Source of the DNA: Synechococcus sp. GreenBA-s
GTDB taxonomy: Bacteria > Cyanobacteriota > Cyanobacteriia > PCC-6307 > Cyanobiaceae
Assembly: GCF_024345855.1 (NCBI RefSeq)
Contig: NZ_JAGQBX010000002.1
Location: 1-64,000, forward strand
Direction of reading: 5' to 3'
DNA length: 64,000 bases
Positions 18,704 through 28,350 of the stretch are shown piece by piece. Below the pieces are notes generated by a model. That model was not told the origin of the DNA and searched no databases. It worked only from the letters and a program-made list of their open reading frames with translations. The translations under genes and the position numbers were made by a program. The stretch's first letter is position 1. Each line of letters begins with the position of its first letter.

Positions 18704-20962
18704 TCACACCGGCACCAGACCGGAGTGGCGGATCAGGGCCTCACTGCTGGGCTGACGCCCCCGGAAGGCCTCGAACACCGCCTTGGGATCCAGGCTGCCG
18801 CCCAGGCTGAGCACGGTGTCGCGGAAGCGCCGGCCGGTTTCGCGGATGCGCGGCTCGTTCTCCAGACCCACCTCCTCGAAGGCGCTGAAGGCATCGGCGC
18901 TGAGCACCTCCGCCCACTTGTAGGAGTAGTAGCCCGCCGCGTAGCCGCCGGCGAAGATGTGGCCGAAGGAGCAGAGGAAGGCGTCCTCGTCGATCGGGGA
19001 CAGCACCGTGGTGGAGGCTGCGATCGCGCGGCGCAGCTGCTCGGGGCTCTGGCCGCAGCCGGGATGCCACTGGCTGTGCAGCCGCAGGTCGGTGAGGGCG
19101 AAGTGCACCTGGCGCAGGGTGGCGGCGCCCCCCAGGAAGGTGCGGGCAGCCAGCAGCTTGGCGAACTCCTCTGCGGGCAAGGGCTCGCCGCTCTGCCAGT
19201 GGTGGGCCATGCCCAGCAGGGTGGCGCGGTCGTAGCACCAGTTCTCCATGAACTGGCTGGGCAGCTCCACCGCATCCCACTCCACGTTGTTGATGCCCGC
19301 GGCCTGGGGCCGCTCCACGGTGGTGAGCATGTGCTGCAGGCCGTGGCCGAACTCGTGGAAGAGGGTCTCCACCTCCTCGAAGGTCATCAGGCTGGGGGTG
19401 TCGCCCACCGGCGGGCTCTGGTTGCAGATCAGGTAGGCCACCGGCAGCACCGGCGCGCCATCCGCTGCCCGCGACCGCCCCAGACACTCATCCATCCAGG
19501 CACCGCCGCGCTTCGTGCCGGGGCGGCTGTAGGGATCCAGGTAGAAGGCGGCGATCGGCTGACCCGCCCGCTCGCCAGCCCCGGGGCCCTCCAGCACCCG
19601 GAAGAAGCGCACGTCGGGGTTCCACACCGGCGCCTCGCCGTCAGCGGCGCTGATCGTGATGTCGAACAGGCGGCCGCAGAGGGCGAACAGGCCGTCCAGC
19701 ACCCGCGGCAGCGGGAAGTAGGGGCGCAGGGCCTCGCTGTCGAGCTCGAAGCTCTCCTGGCGCAGCACCTCCGCCCAGAAGCTCACGTCCCAGGGCTGCA
19801 GATCCGCCGCCTCGGGGGCGCCGTGGCGGGCGGCGCAGGCGCGCAGCTGCTCCAGTTCCCGCTCGGCCACCGGCAGGGCGGCGGCCCGCAGCTCCTCCAG
19901 CAGCGCCTCCACGGCGGCCTCGGAGTCCGCCATCTTGGCGGCCAGGCTCACCTCGGCCCAGTTGGCATAGCCAAGGCGCCGGGCCTGCTCACCGCGCAGG
20001 CTGAGGATCCGCTCGATCAGGGGCCAGTTGTTGAGCTCGGCGCTGGGCCCCTCGCCCTGGCCGGAGGCGCGGCCCACATGGGCCTTGTAGAGCCGCTCGC
20101 GCAGGTCACGGCGGCGGCTGTATTTGAGGAAGGGGATGTAGCGGGGCATGTCGAGCCCCAGCAGCCAGGGGCCGGCCTCGGCCGTGGCCTCGCCGCCATC
20201 GGCGGCCGTGAGTCCGGCGCCGCGGGCCGCCTGGGCCAGCTGCTCCAGCAGGCTCGCCGGCAGCCCCTCAATCTCCTCGGCACTGATGAGGCTGAGGGTC
20301 CAGCCGTTGGTGGCATCGAGCACCTGGTTGCCGAAGCGGGTGGAGAGCTCGGCCAGCTCCTGGCTGGCGGCGTTGAAGGCGGCCTGGACCTCGCCCTCCA
20401 GGCCCACGCCCCGCAACTGCATCGCCCGCAGCTCGGCGGCCAGGATCCGCTGCTGGGCGCCATCGAGCTGGCCGGCGGCGCCGGGGGCGCCATGGCGATG
20501 CTGGTGGTCCAGGGTCTCCAGGGCGCGGTAGAGCACCCGGCTCTGGCCCAGGCGGTTGCCGAAGGCCACCACCGCCGCCTGCTGGCCGGCGTGGGCCTCC
20601 CGCAGCTCAGGGCTGTTGCACACCCCCGTGAGGTGACTCACCACGCCCCAGCTCCAGCGCAGGCGCTCCTCCAGCCGCTGCAACGGATCCAGCACGACCT
20701 GCCAGCTGAGCAGGCCAGCGGCGGCGAGGACCACCTCCAGCCGCTGCTCCAGGGCGGTGAGCTCCTGCTCCAGCTCCACCAGCAGGCTGGGGATGTGGGC
20801 ACCCACCTGCACCGGCGTGATCGCCTCGAACGGGGGCAGGCCAGCGCCGATCAGCAGCGGCGGTACGCCGGACACGGCGGCAGCTGGGGCAGCGGCGGCT
20901 GGGACAGCGGCGCCTGGGACAGCGGAGTCCGGGGCGCTGGAGCTGGCGGAAGCGGCGGTCAT
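18704..20962 (-). CDS. prlC: M3-family oligopeptidase (oligopeptidase A type)
   Basis: The zinc site HEFGH lies at residues 536-540 in LFHEFGHGLQHM, with the third ligand expected in the INNVEWDAVELPSQF segment. C-terminal blocks such as FGHIFAGGYAAGYYSYKWAEV are typical of oligopeptidase A / PrlC, which degrades short peptides, including cleaved signal peptides, in the cytoplasm. The chosen ATG at 20962 gives 752 residues; the first 35 or so are a low-complexity Ala/Pro/Ser leader not found in the enzyme core. Confidence 0.9.
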   Translation of the reverse strand: MTAASASSSAPDSAVPGAAVPAAAAPAAAVSGVPPLLIGAGLPPFEAITPVQVGAHIPSLLVELEQELTALEQRLEVVLAAAGLLSWQVVLDPLQRLEERLRWSWGVVSHLTGVCNSPELREAHAGQQAAVVAFGNRLGQSRVLYRALETLDHQHRHGAPGAAGQLDGAQQRILAAELRAMQLRGVGLEGEVQAAFNAASQELAELSTRFGNQVLDATNGWTLSLISAEEIEGLPASLLEQLAQAARGAGLTAADGGEATAEAGPWLLGLDMPRYIPFLKYSRRRDLRERLYKAHVGRASGQGEGPSAELNNWPLIERILSLRGEQARRLGYANWAEVSLAAKMADSEAAVEALLEELRAAALPVAERELEQLRACAARHGAPEAADLQPWDVSFWAEVLRQESFELDSEALRPYFPLPRVLDGLFALCGRLFDITISAADGEAPVWNPDVRFFRVLEGPGAGERAGQPIAAFYLDPYSRPGTKRGGAWMDECLGRSRAADGAPVLPVAYLICNQSPPVGDTPSLMTFEEVETLFHEFGHGLQHMLTTVERPQAAGINNVEWDAVELPSQFMENWCYDRATLLGMAHHWQSGEPLPAEEFAKLLAARTFLGGAATLRQVHFALTDLRLHSQWHPGCGQSPEQLRRAIAASTTVLSPIDEDAFLCSFGHIFAGGYAAGYYSYKWAEVLSADAFSAFEEVGLENEPRIRETGRRFRDTVLSLGGSLDPKAVFEAFRGRQPSSEALIRHSGLVPV

Positions 20963-21023
20963 CGGCGCGGGGGGCTGGCGGTCGCAGCGACCATTCCAGC
21001 CCAAACGGGCCAACCGGCGCGGT

Positions 21024-22652
21024 TCAGCCGAGGGCGGGAAGCCGGCCCAGCGCCACCAGGGCCACGGCGGCCGCATCGGCGACCAGCTGGCCGGCGGGGT
21101 GGGCGGCGATCTGGATGGCGCTGTGGGCCGCCAGATCCGTGGCCAGGGCGGTGGTGCTGGCCTCGTAGAGGTCGATCGCCACCCGCGGCCAGAAGCCGAT
21201 CACCAGGGTGGGCACCAGCAGGCAGAGGCCGATCACCAGCTCGCGCGGCTTCATGTCGCCCACCACGGCCAGGGCCGGGATGCGCGGGCCGAAGAAGACG
21301 CGGCGGCAGAGGCTGAGCAGGTACACCGGCGTGAGCACCAGGCCGATGGCCGCCAGGATCACGGTGATCACCCGGAAGCCGGTGGTGAAGTCGGCGTTGC
21401 TGGTGACCCCCAGGAACACCGTGATCTCGCTCACGAAGCCGCTCATGCCCGGCAGGGCCAGGGAGGCCAGGGAGCTGGCCAGGAAGAAGGCGAAGGTGAT
21501 CGGCAGCACCTTGGCCAGGCCGCCCATGTTGGGGATCGAGAGGGTCTTGGTGCGCTCGTAGAACACGCCCGTCACGAAGAACATGGCGGCGGCGATCAGG
21601 CCGTGGCTGATCATCTGCAGCATCGCCCCGCTCATGCCCAGGCTGTTGACGGCGCCGATGCCCAGCAGCACGAAGCCCATATGGCTCACGGAGCTGCAGG
21701 CGATGCGCCGTTTCACGTTGTCCTGGGCGAAGGCGTTAAGCGCCCCGTAGACGATGTTGACGATGCCGAGCACGATCAGGGCCGGCGCCAGCTGCAGATG
21801 GGCCTCGGGCAGCATCTGCACGTTGAAGCGCAGCAGGGCGTAGCCGCCCATCTTCAGCAGCACGCCCGCCAGCAGCATCGATACCGGCGCGTTGGCCTCG
21901 CCGTGGGCATCGGGCAGCCAGGTGTGCAGGGGGAACATCGGCAGCTTCACCCCGAAGCCGATCAGGAAGCCGAGGTAACAGAGCAGGCCGAAGCTGCCGC
22001 CGGGGCTGCGGGCGGCCAGCTCACTGAGGTTGAGGGTGAAGGGACCGTTGAGGGCCAGGGCCAGGCCGCTGAGCAGGATCAGCAGCGAGGCGGTGGCCGT
22101 ATAGAGGATGAACTTGGTGGCGGCGTACTGGCGCTGCTGGCCGCCCCAGATGGCGATCAACAGGTACACCGGCACCAGCTCCAGTTCCCAGGCCAGGAAG
22201 AACAGCAGGAAGTCCTGGGAGAGGAACACCAGGGCCTGGGCCGAGGCCTGCACCAGCAGCAGGGCGAAGTAGAGGCGCGTCTTCTTCTGGATGTTCCAGC
22301 TGGCCGCCACCGACAGCAGGGTCACCAGGCCGGAGAGCACCACCAGCGGAGCCGAGAGGCCGTCGGCCGCCAGGGACCACTCCAGGCCCAGGGAGGGGAC
22401 CCAGGCAAAGCGCTCCACCAGCTGGAGATCGGCCAGGGAGCCGTCGAAGCGCTGGCTGAACACCCACAGCATCAGGCCGAGGTCGGCCGCGAGGGTCGCC
22501 AGGGCGACGGTGCGGGGCAGCTTGGGATCGGTGCCGTCCCCGGGGAGCAGCATCAGCAGCGGCGCCACGGCCACCGGCAGCAGCGTGATCAGGCTCAGCC
22601 AGGGGAAACCGCCGAGGTTGGACGCGGCCGTGAGGGGCAGATTGGCGTCCAT
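21024..22652 (-). CDS. ndhD: NAD(P)H-quinone oxidoreductase subunit 4 (NdhD)
   Basis: NdhD is a proton-pumping antiporter-like subunit of cyanobacterial NDH-1, used in respiration and cyclic electron flow around photosystem I. The 542-residue protein has about 14 membrane segments and the conserved blocks [19 protein letters not shown] and [14 protein letters not shown]. The Glu in WELEL and the Lys in [19 protein letters not shown] match the proton-path residues of the family. It looks like the NdhD1 type of the NDH-1L complex rather than the CO2-uptake NdhD3/D4 types, but this needs a tree. No ndhF lies beside it. Confidence 0.92.
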   Translation of the reverse strand: MDANLPLTAASNLGGFPWLSLITLLPVAVAPLLMLLPGDGTDPKLPRTVALATLAADLGLMLWVFSQRFDGSLADLQLVERFAWVPSLGLEWSLAADGLSAPLVVLSGLVTLLSVAASWNIQKKTRLYFALLLVQASAQALVFLSQDFLLFFLAWELELVPVYLLIAIWGGQQRQYAATKFILYTATASLLILLSGLALALNGPFTLNLSELAARSPGGSFGLLCYLGFLIGFGVKLPMFPLHTWLPDAHGEANAPVSMLLAGVLLKMGGYALLRFNVQMLPEAHLQLAPALIVLGIVNIVYGALNAFAQDNVKRRIACSSVSHMGFVLLGIGAVNSLGMSGAMLQMISHGLIAAAMFFVTGVFYERTKTLSIPNMGGLAKVLPITFAFFLASSLASLALPGMSGFVSEITVFLGVTSNADFTTGFRVITVILAAIGLVLTPVYLLSLCRRVFFGPRIPALAVVGDMKPRELVIGLCLLVPTLVIGFWPRVAIDLYEASTTALATDLAAHSAIQIAAHPAGQLVADAAAVALVALGRLPALG

Positions 22653-22791
22653 CTCAGCTTGATCGGGGGGAGATCGGTCGGACGACAGCCCAGGAGAAGC
22701 CAGCCGCTGGCCGCGCTGACGGCCCTGCAGTGACGACGCCGAGACGGCAAGAGTGCTGCCGCAACGCGCCCCGTGGGATGCAACCCAACCC

Positions 22792-22797
22792 TGTCAA
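22792..22797 (-). promoter_or_regulatory. Possible -35 element upstream of ndhD
   Basis: The minus strand carries an exact TTGACA hexamer about 140 bases upstream of the ndhD ATG, inside an AT-rich island (22780-22830) that stands out from its GC-rich surroundings. No matching -10 hexamer sits 16-18 bases downstream, so this is tentative. Confidence 0.3.
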
Positions 22798-22831
22798 TGT
22801 ATCAGTTTAGGTATTTTTACTCAGCCTTGGT

Positions 22832-22856
22832 CTCCCGCCATGGTGGTGTGCGGGAG
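22832..22856 (-). other. Hairpin after thrB
   Basis: CTCCCGC and GCGGGAG form a 7-base-pair stem with an 11-base loop just beyond the thrB stop. There is no T-run after it on either strand, so it could stabilise the transcript end but is not a clear intrinsic terminator. Confidence 0.4.
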
Positions 22857-22863
22857 GGCCGGT

Positions 22864-23802
22864 TCAGAGGGGTTGCCAGCGGCTGCCGGCCTGCTGCAGC
22901 GGCAGCACCTCGGACCGTGACGCTACGCCTTCGCCCTCCCAGGCACGCACCATCGCCCGGCTGACGGCCGCCGCCGTGCCGCGGCTGCAGAGGGCCAGCA
23001 GGCTGGGGCCTGCGCCGCTGATCACACAGCCCCAGGCCCCCGCCTCCAGGGCCGCCTCCCGCACCCGTCGACCGCCCTGGATCAGGCCCCAGCGGTAGGG
23101 CTCGTGGATGCGGTCGTGCATGCCATCGGCGATCAGATCGCCGTTGCCGGTGCGCAGCCCCTGCAGCAGCAGGGTGAGGGAGCCGAGGTTGGTCACGGCA
23201 TCGGGGATCGCGATCACCTTGGGCATCACCCGCCGGGCTTCGCTGGTAGAGAGGCGGATCGCCGGGATCGCCACCACCGCCAGCACCTCCGGCGACCACT
23301 CGCAGCGGATCACGCGCCAGCGGTGCGAGGCGGCCTTGGCGGTCATGCACAGGCCCCCCAGCAGCGAGGGCACCACGTTGTCGGGGTGGCCCTCGATGTC
23401 GATCGCCAGCTCCAGCAGCTTCTCGCGGCTGAGCGGTTCGCCGATCAGGGCGTTGGCGCCCATCAGGCCGGCCACGATGGCGGTGGCGCTGCTGCCCAGA
23501 CCCCGGGCCGGCGGTACCGCCAGGCGCACCCGGGCCTCGATCGCCATCGGCTGCTCACCGGCCTCCTTCCACACCCGCTGGGCCGCCCGGTAGACGAGGT
23601 TGTCGGGCCCACCGCGCAGGTGGGAGCCCTCGCTGCCCTCGATGATCAGGTCGAAGCGCTCGTCATCGCCCTCGATGCGGCGCAGTTCAAAGCGGTTGTT
23701 GAGATCGAGGGCGGCGCCGAGGCAATCAAACCCGGGGCCCAGGTTCGCCGTGGTCGCCGGCACATCCACCACGACGCCCTGTCCAATGCGCGGGCGCACC
23801 AT
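22864..23802 (-). CDS. thrB: Homoserine kinase
   Basis: ThrB phosphorylates homoserine in threonine synthesis. The GHMP-kinase fold is shown by VPATTANLGPGFDCLGAAL near the start and the ATP loop PPARGLGSSATAIVAGL. The C-terminal GAWGCVISGAGPSLLAL motif is also present. At 312 residues the length is normal. I chose the ATG at 23802 over an 83-residue low-complexity extension. It lies on the same strand downstream of thrS and glk, 62 bases after glk. Confidence 0.94.
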   Translation of the reverse strand: MVRPRIGQGVVVDVPATTANLGPGFDCLGAALDLNNRFELRRIEGDDERFDLIIEGSEGSHLRGGPDNLVYRAAQRVWKEAGEQPMAIEARVRLAVPPARGLGSSATAIVAGLMGANALIGEPLSREKLLELAIDIEGHPDNVVPSLLGGLCMTAKAASHRWRVIRCEWSPEVLAVVAIPAIRLSTSEARRVMPKVIAIPDAVTNLGSLTLLLQGLRTGNGDLIADGMHDRIHEPYRWGLIQGGRRVREAALEAGAWGCVISGAGPSLLALCSRGTAAAVSRAMVRAWEGEGVASRSEVLPLQQAGSRWQPL

Positions 23803-23864
23803 GCCTGTCCTTCTGCTCGGGCCAGTGTCCCACCCGCCGGTGACGCCCCCCCCCGTCGCCCCGA

Positions 23865-24914
23865 TCAGGAGCCCAGCAGCATGCGGGCGCGGCAGGCGGC
23901 GCTGAACAGGCCCGCCTGCGGGTCGGTGAGGGCCGTGACCGGCACCTGGGCCAGCACCGGGCTGAGGCGCCCCTTGGCCCGCAGGGGCGCCAGGAAGGCG
24001 GGCGAGCGCAGCGCCTCCAGGAGCTTGGCCGCCGTGCCGCCTCCCACCCACAGCCCACCCAGGCAGAGGCTCTGCAGGGCCAGGTCACCGGCCACGGCCC
24101 CGTAGGCCCCCAGCCAGAGCTCCAGGGCCCGGGCCGCCAGGGGATCACCGGCCGCGGCCGCCTGGGCGGTGAGGGCCGGCAGGTCCGGCGGGGCGACGGC
24201 CGCGCCTGCGGCAGTGGTCTCGGGCTGACGCCAGGCCCGGGCCGCGGCCGCCAGCGGATGCCGACCCTCGGGATCGGCGCCGGCCAGCAGCCAGCGCATC
24301 ACCTCGCCCAGGCCGGTGCCGCTCACGATCCGCTCGATCGAGACCCGCTCCAGCCCCCGGTCGGCCTGCAGCCACTGCAGGAGATCCCATTCCTCGGCCG
24401 TGCGGGGGGCAAAGGCCGCATGGGCCGCCTCGCTGGCCACCGCCACCAGACCGGCGGCCGTCGGCACGCCGATCGCCACCCCCAGACCGGTGCCGGCCCC
24501 GAGGATCGCCAGGGGCGCCCCGGGATCCGGCGCCGGATTCGAGGGATCGAGCGGCACCTGCTGCTCGGAGCTGAGGTGGGGCAGGCCGTAGATCAGCACG
24601 GCGAAGTCGTTCACCAGCTCCAGCCGCCCGAGGCCGCAGGCGGCCGCCAGGGCGGACTCCTCCAGCTCCCAGGGCAGGTTGGTGAGCTTGACGCGGCCAT
24701 GGCGCACGGGGCCGGCCACGGCGAAGCAGGCCGCGGCCGGGGGCTCCCCCACCGCGCCGCCAGCCAGGAAATGGGTCACCAGGGCGGCGAAGTCGTCCCA
24801 GTCGGCGGAGGGGAAGCGCTCAGCCCGCTGCTGGATGAGTGCGCCTCCCTCCAGCCGGTAGGTGGCCAGCAGCGTCTTGGTGCCGCCGATGTCGCCGGCC
24901 AACAGGGTCGTCAT
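23865..24914 (-). CDS. glk: Glucokinase (Glk type)
   Basis: Glk phosphorylates glucose to glucose-6-phosphate. The start LLAGDIGGTKTLLATYRL and the LTNLPWELEE and LVNDFAVLIYGLP blocks identify the Glk (non-ROK) family; the catalytic Asp is in NDF. The glycine-rich ILGAGTGLGVAIGVP loop follows. Length is 349 residues. It starts 10 bases after thrS, suggesting one transcript thrS-glk-thrB. Confidence 0.92.
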   Translation of the reverse strand: MTTLLAGDIGGTKTLLATYRLEGGALIQQRAERFPSADWDDFAALVTHFLAGGAVGEPPAAACFAVAGPVRHGRVKLTNLPWELEESALAAACGLGRLELVNDFAVLIYGLPHLSSEQQVPLDPSNPAPDPGAPLAILGAGTGLGVAIGVPTAAGLVAVASEAAHAAFAPRTAEEWDLLQWLQADRGLERVSIERIVSGTGLGEVMRWLLAGADPEGRHPLAAAARAWRQPETTAAGAAVAPPDLPALTAQAAAAGDPLAARALELWLGAYGAVAGDLALQSLCLGGLWVGGGTAAKLLEALRSPAFLAPLRAKGRLSPVLAQVPVTALTDPQAGLFSAACRARMLLGS

Positions 24915-24924
24915 CGGGCTGGCC

Positions 24925-26808
24925 TCAGGCGGCGGCGGCGGCCGGCAGCCCCAGGCCGGCGGCCCGGCCGGCATTGGCGCCGCTGGCAGCCGCGAGCAGA
25001 TCCGCCACCGCCACGCTGCCCAGATCCCCGTCGCGACGGCTGCGCAGACTCACCCGGCCGCTCTCGGCCTCCTTGGCGCCGATCACCGCCAGCACAGGGA
25101 TCTTCATCTGCTCGCCGTTGCGGATCAGCTTGCCGAGGCGGTCGCCGGAGTGGTCGATGGCGGCACGCACACCCGCGGCCTTGAGCTGGCCCAGCAGCTC
25201 CTCGGCGTAGGGCATCACCTCATCGGTGACCGGCAGCAGCCGGATCTGCTCGGGTGCCAGCCAGAAGGGGAAATCGCCGGCGTAGTTCTCGGTCATGATC
25301 CCGAAGAACCGCTCCAGCGAGCCGAAGATGGCCCGGTGGATCATGATCGGCCGCTGGCGGGTGCCATCGGCGGCCACGTACTCCAGGGCGAAGCGTTCCG
25401 GCAGGTTGAAGTCGAGCTGGATCGTGGAGCACTGCCACATCCGGCCGATGGCATCCTCAATCTTGAGGTCGATCTTGGGGCCGTAGAAGGCGCCGCCGCC
25501 CTCGTCGATCTTGTAGGCCCAGCCCTTGCGATCGAGGGCCTCGATCAAGCCCTGGGTGGCCAGCTCCCACACGGCGTCCTCGCCGATCGACTTCTCCGGG
25601 CGGGTGGAGAGGTTGATCTCGTAATTCCGGAAATCGAAGGTGGAGAGGATCTGCTCGGTGAGATCGAGAATGCGCAGGATCTCATCACTGATCTGCTCCG
25701 GCAGGCAGAACACGTGGGCATCGTCCTGGGTGAAGCCCCGCACCCGCATCAGCCCATGCATCACGCCGGGGCGCTCGTAGCGGTACACGGTGCCCAGCTC
25801 GGCCCAGCGGATCGGCAGCTCCCGGTAGCTGCGCAGGGTGCTGGCATAGGTGAGCACGTGGAACGGGCAGTTCATCGGCTTGAGCTGGTATTCCCGCTCA
25901 TCCACCTGCATCGGGCCGAACATGCTCTCGGCGTAGAAGTCGAGGTGGCCGGAGGTCTTCCACAGGCTGATGTCGGCCACGTGGGGCGTGTAGAGCAGCT
26001 CGTAGCCCGCGGCGAAGTGGAGCTCGCGCCAGAGGTTCTCGATCAGCAGGCGCATGCGGGCACCGCGCGGATGCCAGAACACCAGGCCGGCGCCGGCCTC
26101 ATCCTCGATCGAGAACAGATCCAGATCGGTGCCCAGGCGGCGGTGATCGCGGCGCAGGGCCTCCTCCTTGCGGCGCTTGTGTTCCGCCAGCTGCTCAGGG
26201 GTTTCCCAGGCGGTGCCGTAGATCCGCTGCAGCTGGGCCTTGGTCTCGTCGCCGCGCCAGTAGGCGCCGGCCACGCTCTCCAGCTCGAAGGCCTTGGCGT
26301 TGAGCTCGCCGGTGTTGGACACGTGGGGACCGGCGCAGAGGTCCCACCACGCCTCGCCCAGGGTGTAGAGGCTGATGGGCTCCTGGATGCCCGCCAGGAT
26401 CTCCAGTTTGTAGGGCTCGTTCTGGGCCTGGATCTTCGCTTCGGCCTCGGCGCGGCTCACCTCGATCCGCTCGAGTGGCAACTTCCTGTTGATGATCTTG
26501 ATCATCTCCTTCTTGATGGCCTTGAGATCGGCCTCGGTGAAGGGATCAGGGCTGTCGAAGTCGTAGTAGAAGCCGCTCTCGGTCCAGGGGCCGATCGTCA
26601 CCTGGGCCTTGGGGAACAGCGTCTGCACCGCCATGGCCAGCACGTGGCTCATCGAGTGGCGGATGCGCAGCAGCTGGGGGCTCTCGCTGGTCTTGGGCAG
26701 GGGAATCGGGCTGGGAGCCCCGCCAGGGGCCCCGGCGGCGGCGGGAGCGGTGGTCGTGGTGGCCGCGCTGCTGCTGAGGGCTTGGTCGGCAGAGCGGGTC
26801 GCGGTCAC
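24925..26808 (-). CDS. thrS: Threonine-tRNA ligase, form without a TGS domain
   Basis: This class II synthetase charges tRNA-Thr. After a low-complexity Ala/Thr/Pro leader (about residues 1-45) it enters directly the editing domain, with HSMSH (HxxxH) and DLCAGPHV. The catalytic core follows (KPMNCPFHV, MRVRGFTQDDAHVF, then GSLERFFGIMTENY) and the anticodon-binding domain after about residue 515. The usual N-terminal TGS domain is absent; I believe this is common in cyanobacterial ThrRS. The editing residues are intact. It diverges from the DUF2605 gene with 61 bases between starts. Confidence 0.95.
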   Translation of the reverse strand: MTATRSADQALSSSAATTTTAPAAAGAPGGAPSPIPLPKTSESPQLLRIRHSMSHVLAMAVQTLFPKAQVTIGPWTESGFYYDFDSPDPFTEADLKAIKKEMIKIINRKLPLERIEVSRAEAEAKIQAQNEPYKLEILAGIQEPISLYTLGEAWWDLCAGPHVSNTGELNAKAFELESVAGAYWRGDETKAQLQRIYGTAWETPEQLAEHKRRKEEALRRDHRRLGTDLDLFSIEDEAGAGLVFWHPRGARMRLLIENLWRELHFAAGYELLYTPHVADISLWKTSGHLDFYAESMFGPMQVDEREYQLKPMNCPFHVLTYASTLRSYRELPIRWAELGTVYRYERPGVMHGLMRVRGFTQDDAHVFCLPEQISDEILRILDLTEQILSTFDFRNYEINLSTRPEKSIGEDAVWELATQGLIEALDRKGWAYKIDEGGGAFYGPKIDLKIEDAIGRMWQCSTIQLDFNLPERFALEYVAADGTRQRPIMIHRAIFGSLERFFGIMTENYAGDFPFWLAPEQIRLLPVTDEVMPYAEELLGQLKAAGVRAAIDHSGDRLGKLIRNGEQMKIPVLAVIGAKEAESGRVSLRSRRDGDLGSVAVADLLAAASGANAGRAAGLGLPAAAAA

Positions 26809-26869
26809 GGCAGACAGGCAGGCAAACCCGATCCTACGCAGCCCAAATCGGTCTCCTTAGGCTGGGAGG

Positions 26870-27214
26870 GTGAGCGTTCCACCTCCCCCACCGGAATCGG
26901 TCGCGCTGCTCGATCAGCTGCTGGCCTCCCTGTTCGACGACTTCGAGACCTGGTTCCGCCGCGGCCTGGTGCTGCTCGACTGCGCCCCCGAGAGCCTGCT
27001 GCCGGCAGCGGAGCGGGAGCAGCTGCGCTCCGAACTGAGCGAGGGCCTGGCCAGCCTGGCGGCCACCCGGGCCCTGCGCCGCGCCTCCCCCACCCCCATG
27101 GCCGTGGACATGGACGCCATGACCCCCTGGCACCGTCTGATGATGCGGGTCTGGAGCCTCTCCTCGCAGCTGCGGGGGGCGGGGGTGCCCCTACCGGACC
27201 AGGACTCCCCATGA
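26870..27214 (+). CDS. DUF2605-family protein
   Basis: The 114-residue protein has the family pattern: LLDQLLASLFDDFETWFRRGLVLLD, an acidic helix and a MTPWHRLMMRVW block near the C-terminus. DUF2605 is found almost only in cyanobacteria and has no established function. A GTG start is used. Its stop overlaps the ATG of the next, TM2-type gene by 4 bases, a pairing that suggests linked roles. Confidence 0.8.
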   Translation: MSVPPPPPESVALLDQLLASLFDDFETWFRRGLVLLDCAPESLLPAAEREQLRSELSEGLASLAATRALRRASPTPMAVDMDAMTPWHRLMMRVWSLSSQLRGAGVPLPDQDSP

Positions 27215-27663
27215 CCCAGGCCCGCCCGCTGGCTGCCCGCCCACGGCAGCGCCGCAGCCTGGCCGCGGGCTACCTGCTCTGGGCCCTGGCGCTGGTGGGC
27301 CTCTGCGGCCTGCAGCGCTTCTATGCCCGCAAGCCCGTGAGCGGCACCCTCTGGCTGTGCACCCTGGGGCTCTGCGGCTTGGGCCAGCTGCTGGATCTGG
27401 TCCTGATGCCGGGCCTGATCGAGCAGGCCAACCGGCAGGGCGACGGCCTCGCCCTGGGGGAGCCGGTGGATCGCCAGCTGCTGGCCCTGGCCCGCCGCAG
27501 CGGTGCCGCCGGCTTCACCCTCAACGACGCCCTGCTGGAACTGCAGCTGCCCGCCGATCTGCCGCGGGAACGGGTGCGGGAGGAGGTGGAGCGGCTGCTG
27601 TTCGACCACCTGCTCGATGTCGGCAACGACGAGCGGGGCCGGGTGGTCTACCGGGAACCCTGA
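27211..27663 (+). CDS. TM2-domain membrane protein
   Basis: Two membrane segments (about residues 17-33 and 43-62) flank the turn GLQRFYARKPVSGTLWL, which is the TM2 domain pattern (a G-x-x-R-F-Y motif between helices). The C-terminal 85 residues are a soluble helical domain (LNDALLELQLPADLPRERV), resembling a small winged-helix-like or regulatory region. It overlaps the DUF2605 gene by 4 bases. Function unknown. Confidence 0.75.
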   Translation: MTQARPLAARPRQRRSLAAGYLLWALALVGLCGLQRFYARKPVSGTLWLCTLGLCGLGQLLDLVLMPGLIEQANRQGDGLALGEPVDRQLLALARRSGAAGFTLNDALLELQLPADLPRERVREEVERLLFDHLLDVGNDERGRVVYREP

Positions 27664-27666
27664 GGC

Positions 27667-28350
27667 TCAGGCCTGCTCAGCGCTGCGGGCCCGGCGCAGG
27701 CTGGCGCTGTAGAAGCGCTCCAGCTCCTCGGCCCGCTTGACGGGCTGTCCGTAGGCGCTGGCGCCCGCCAGGGTGGGGAAGGAGGCCCACTCACCGGCCA
27801 GGCGGGCCATGGCCTGGCGATCCAGGCCGCCGCGGTCGATGGCCCCAAGGGCACCGCGGCGCTCCACCAGGTAGAGGGCCGCCTGGTCCTGGCTGGCGGG
27901 ATCGAAGCGGGCCAGCCGCAGCTTGCGGGAGGCCTCACCCCAGGTGCCCGGCAGGAACTGGTAGGCCCCGGCGGCGGCGCTGGCGTAGCGCTTGACCACC
28001 ACGATCTCGGGATGGCGCTCCAGGCTGGCGAAGCGGCCACCGCCGTAGAGGGTCCGGTAGCCCTCCTGGCAGCCGCCGAGCCAGGTGCCCTCGGCGTAGC
28101 GGATCGTGTTGAGCAGGGCACGGCGCTCGGGGGTGATGGCGTAGTGCCCGGCGGGGCGGCTCGGGGCGGCCTCGCGAGCGGCTGGGGCATCCAGCGCCGC
28201 TGGGGACCTGGTGGCCATGGACTCGCCCTGGGCCTGGGCCACCGCCGACTCCGGCCGGGACCCCACCAGCAACGGCAGCGCCAGCACGGAGGCGAGGGCG
28301 CAGCCCAGGAGCAGGGGGGGCGTGGAACCGGGCAGCGGGCGACGAACCAT
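27667..28350 (-). CDS. Exported GH104-type muramidase / lysozyme-like protein
   Basis: From the ATG at 28350 there is a signal peptide (hydrophobic residues 11-30), a Pro/Ala linker, then a lysozyme-like domain starting at LLNTIRYAEGTW. The Glu at position 87 is the expected acid. The YASAAAGAYQFLPGTWGEA segment matches GH104 (phage lambda R-type) enzymes, which cut the glycan strands of peptidoglycan. No phage genes are nearby, so a cell-wall remodelling role is more likely. A longer frame open upstream is low-complexity and was not used. Its stop is 3 bases from the convergent TM2 gene. Confidence 0.8.
   Translation of the reverse strand: MVRRPLPGSTPPLLLGCALASVLALPLLVGSRPESAVAQAQGESMATRSPAALDAPAAREAAPSRPAGHYAITPERRALLNTIRYAEGTWLGGCQEGYRTLYGGGRFASLERHPEIVVVKRYASAAAGAYQFLPGTWGEASRKLRLARFDPASQDQAALYLVERRGALGAIDRGGLDRQAMARLAGEWASFPTLAGASAYGQPVKRAEELERFYSASLRRARSAEQA

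Noticed and set aside
22803-22830. Possible NtcA site in the AT-rich island before ndhD
   Set aside because: The GTA and TAC elements present do not have the required 8-base spacing on either strand.
24862-27210. Long plus-strand frame opposite thrS joined to the TM2 gene
   Set aside because: Only the last 150 codons (from the ATG at 27211) show a real domain; the rest mirrors thrS.
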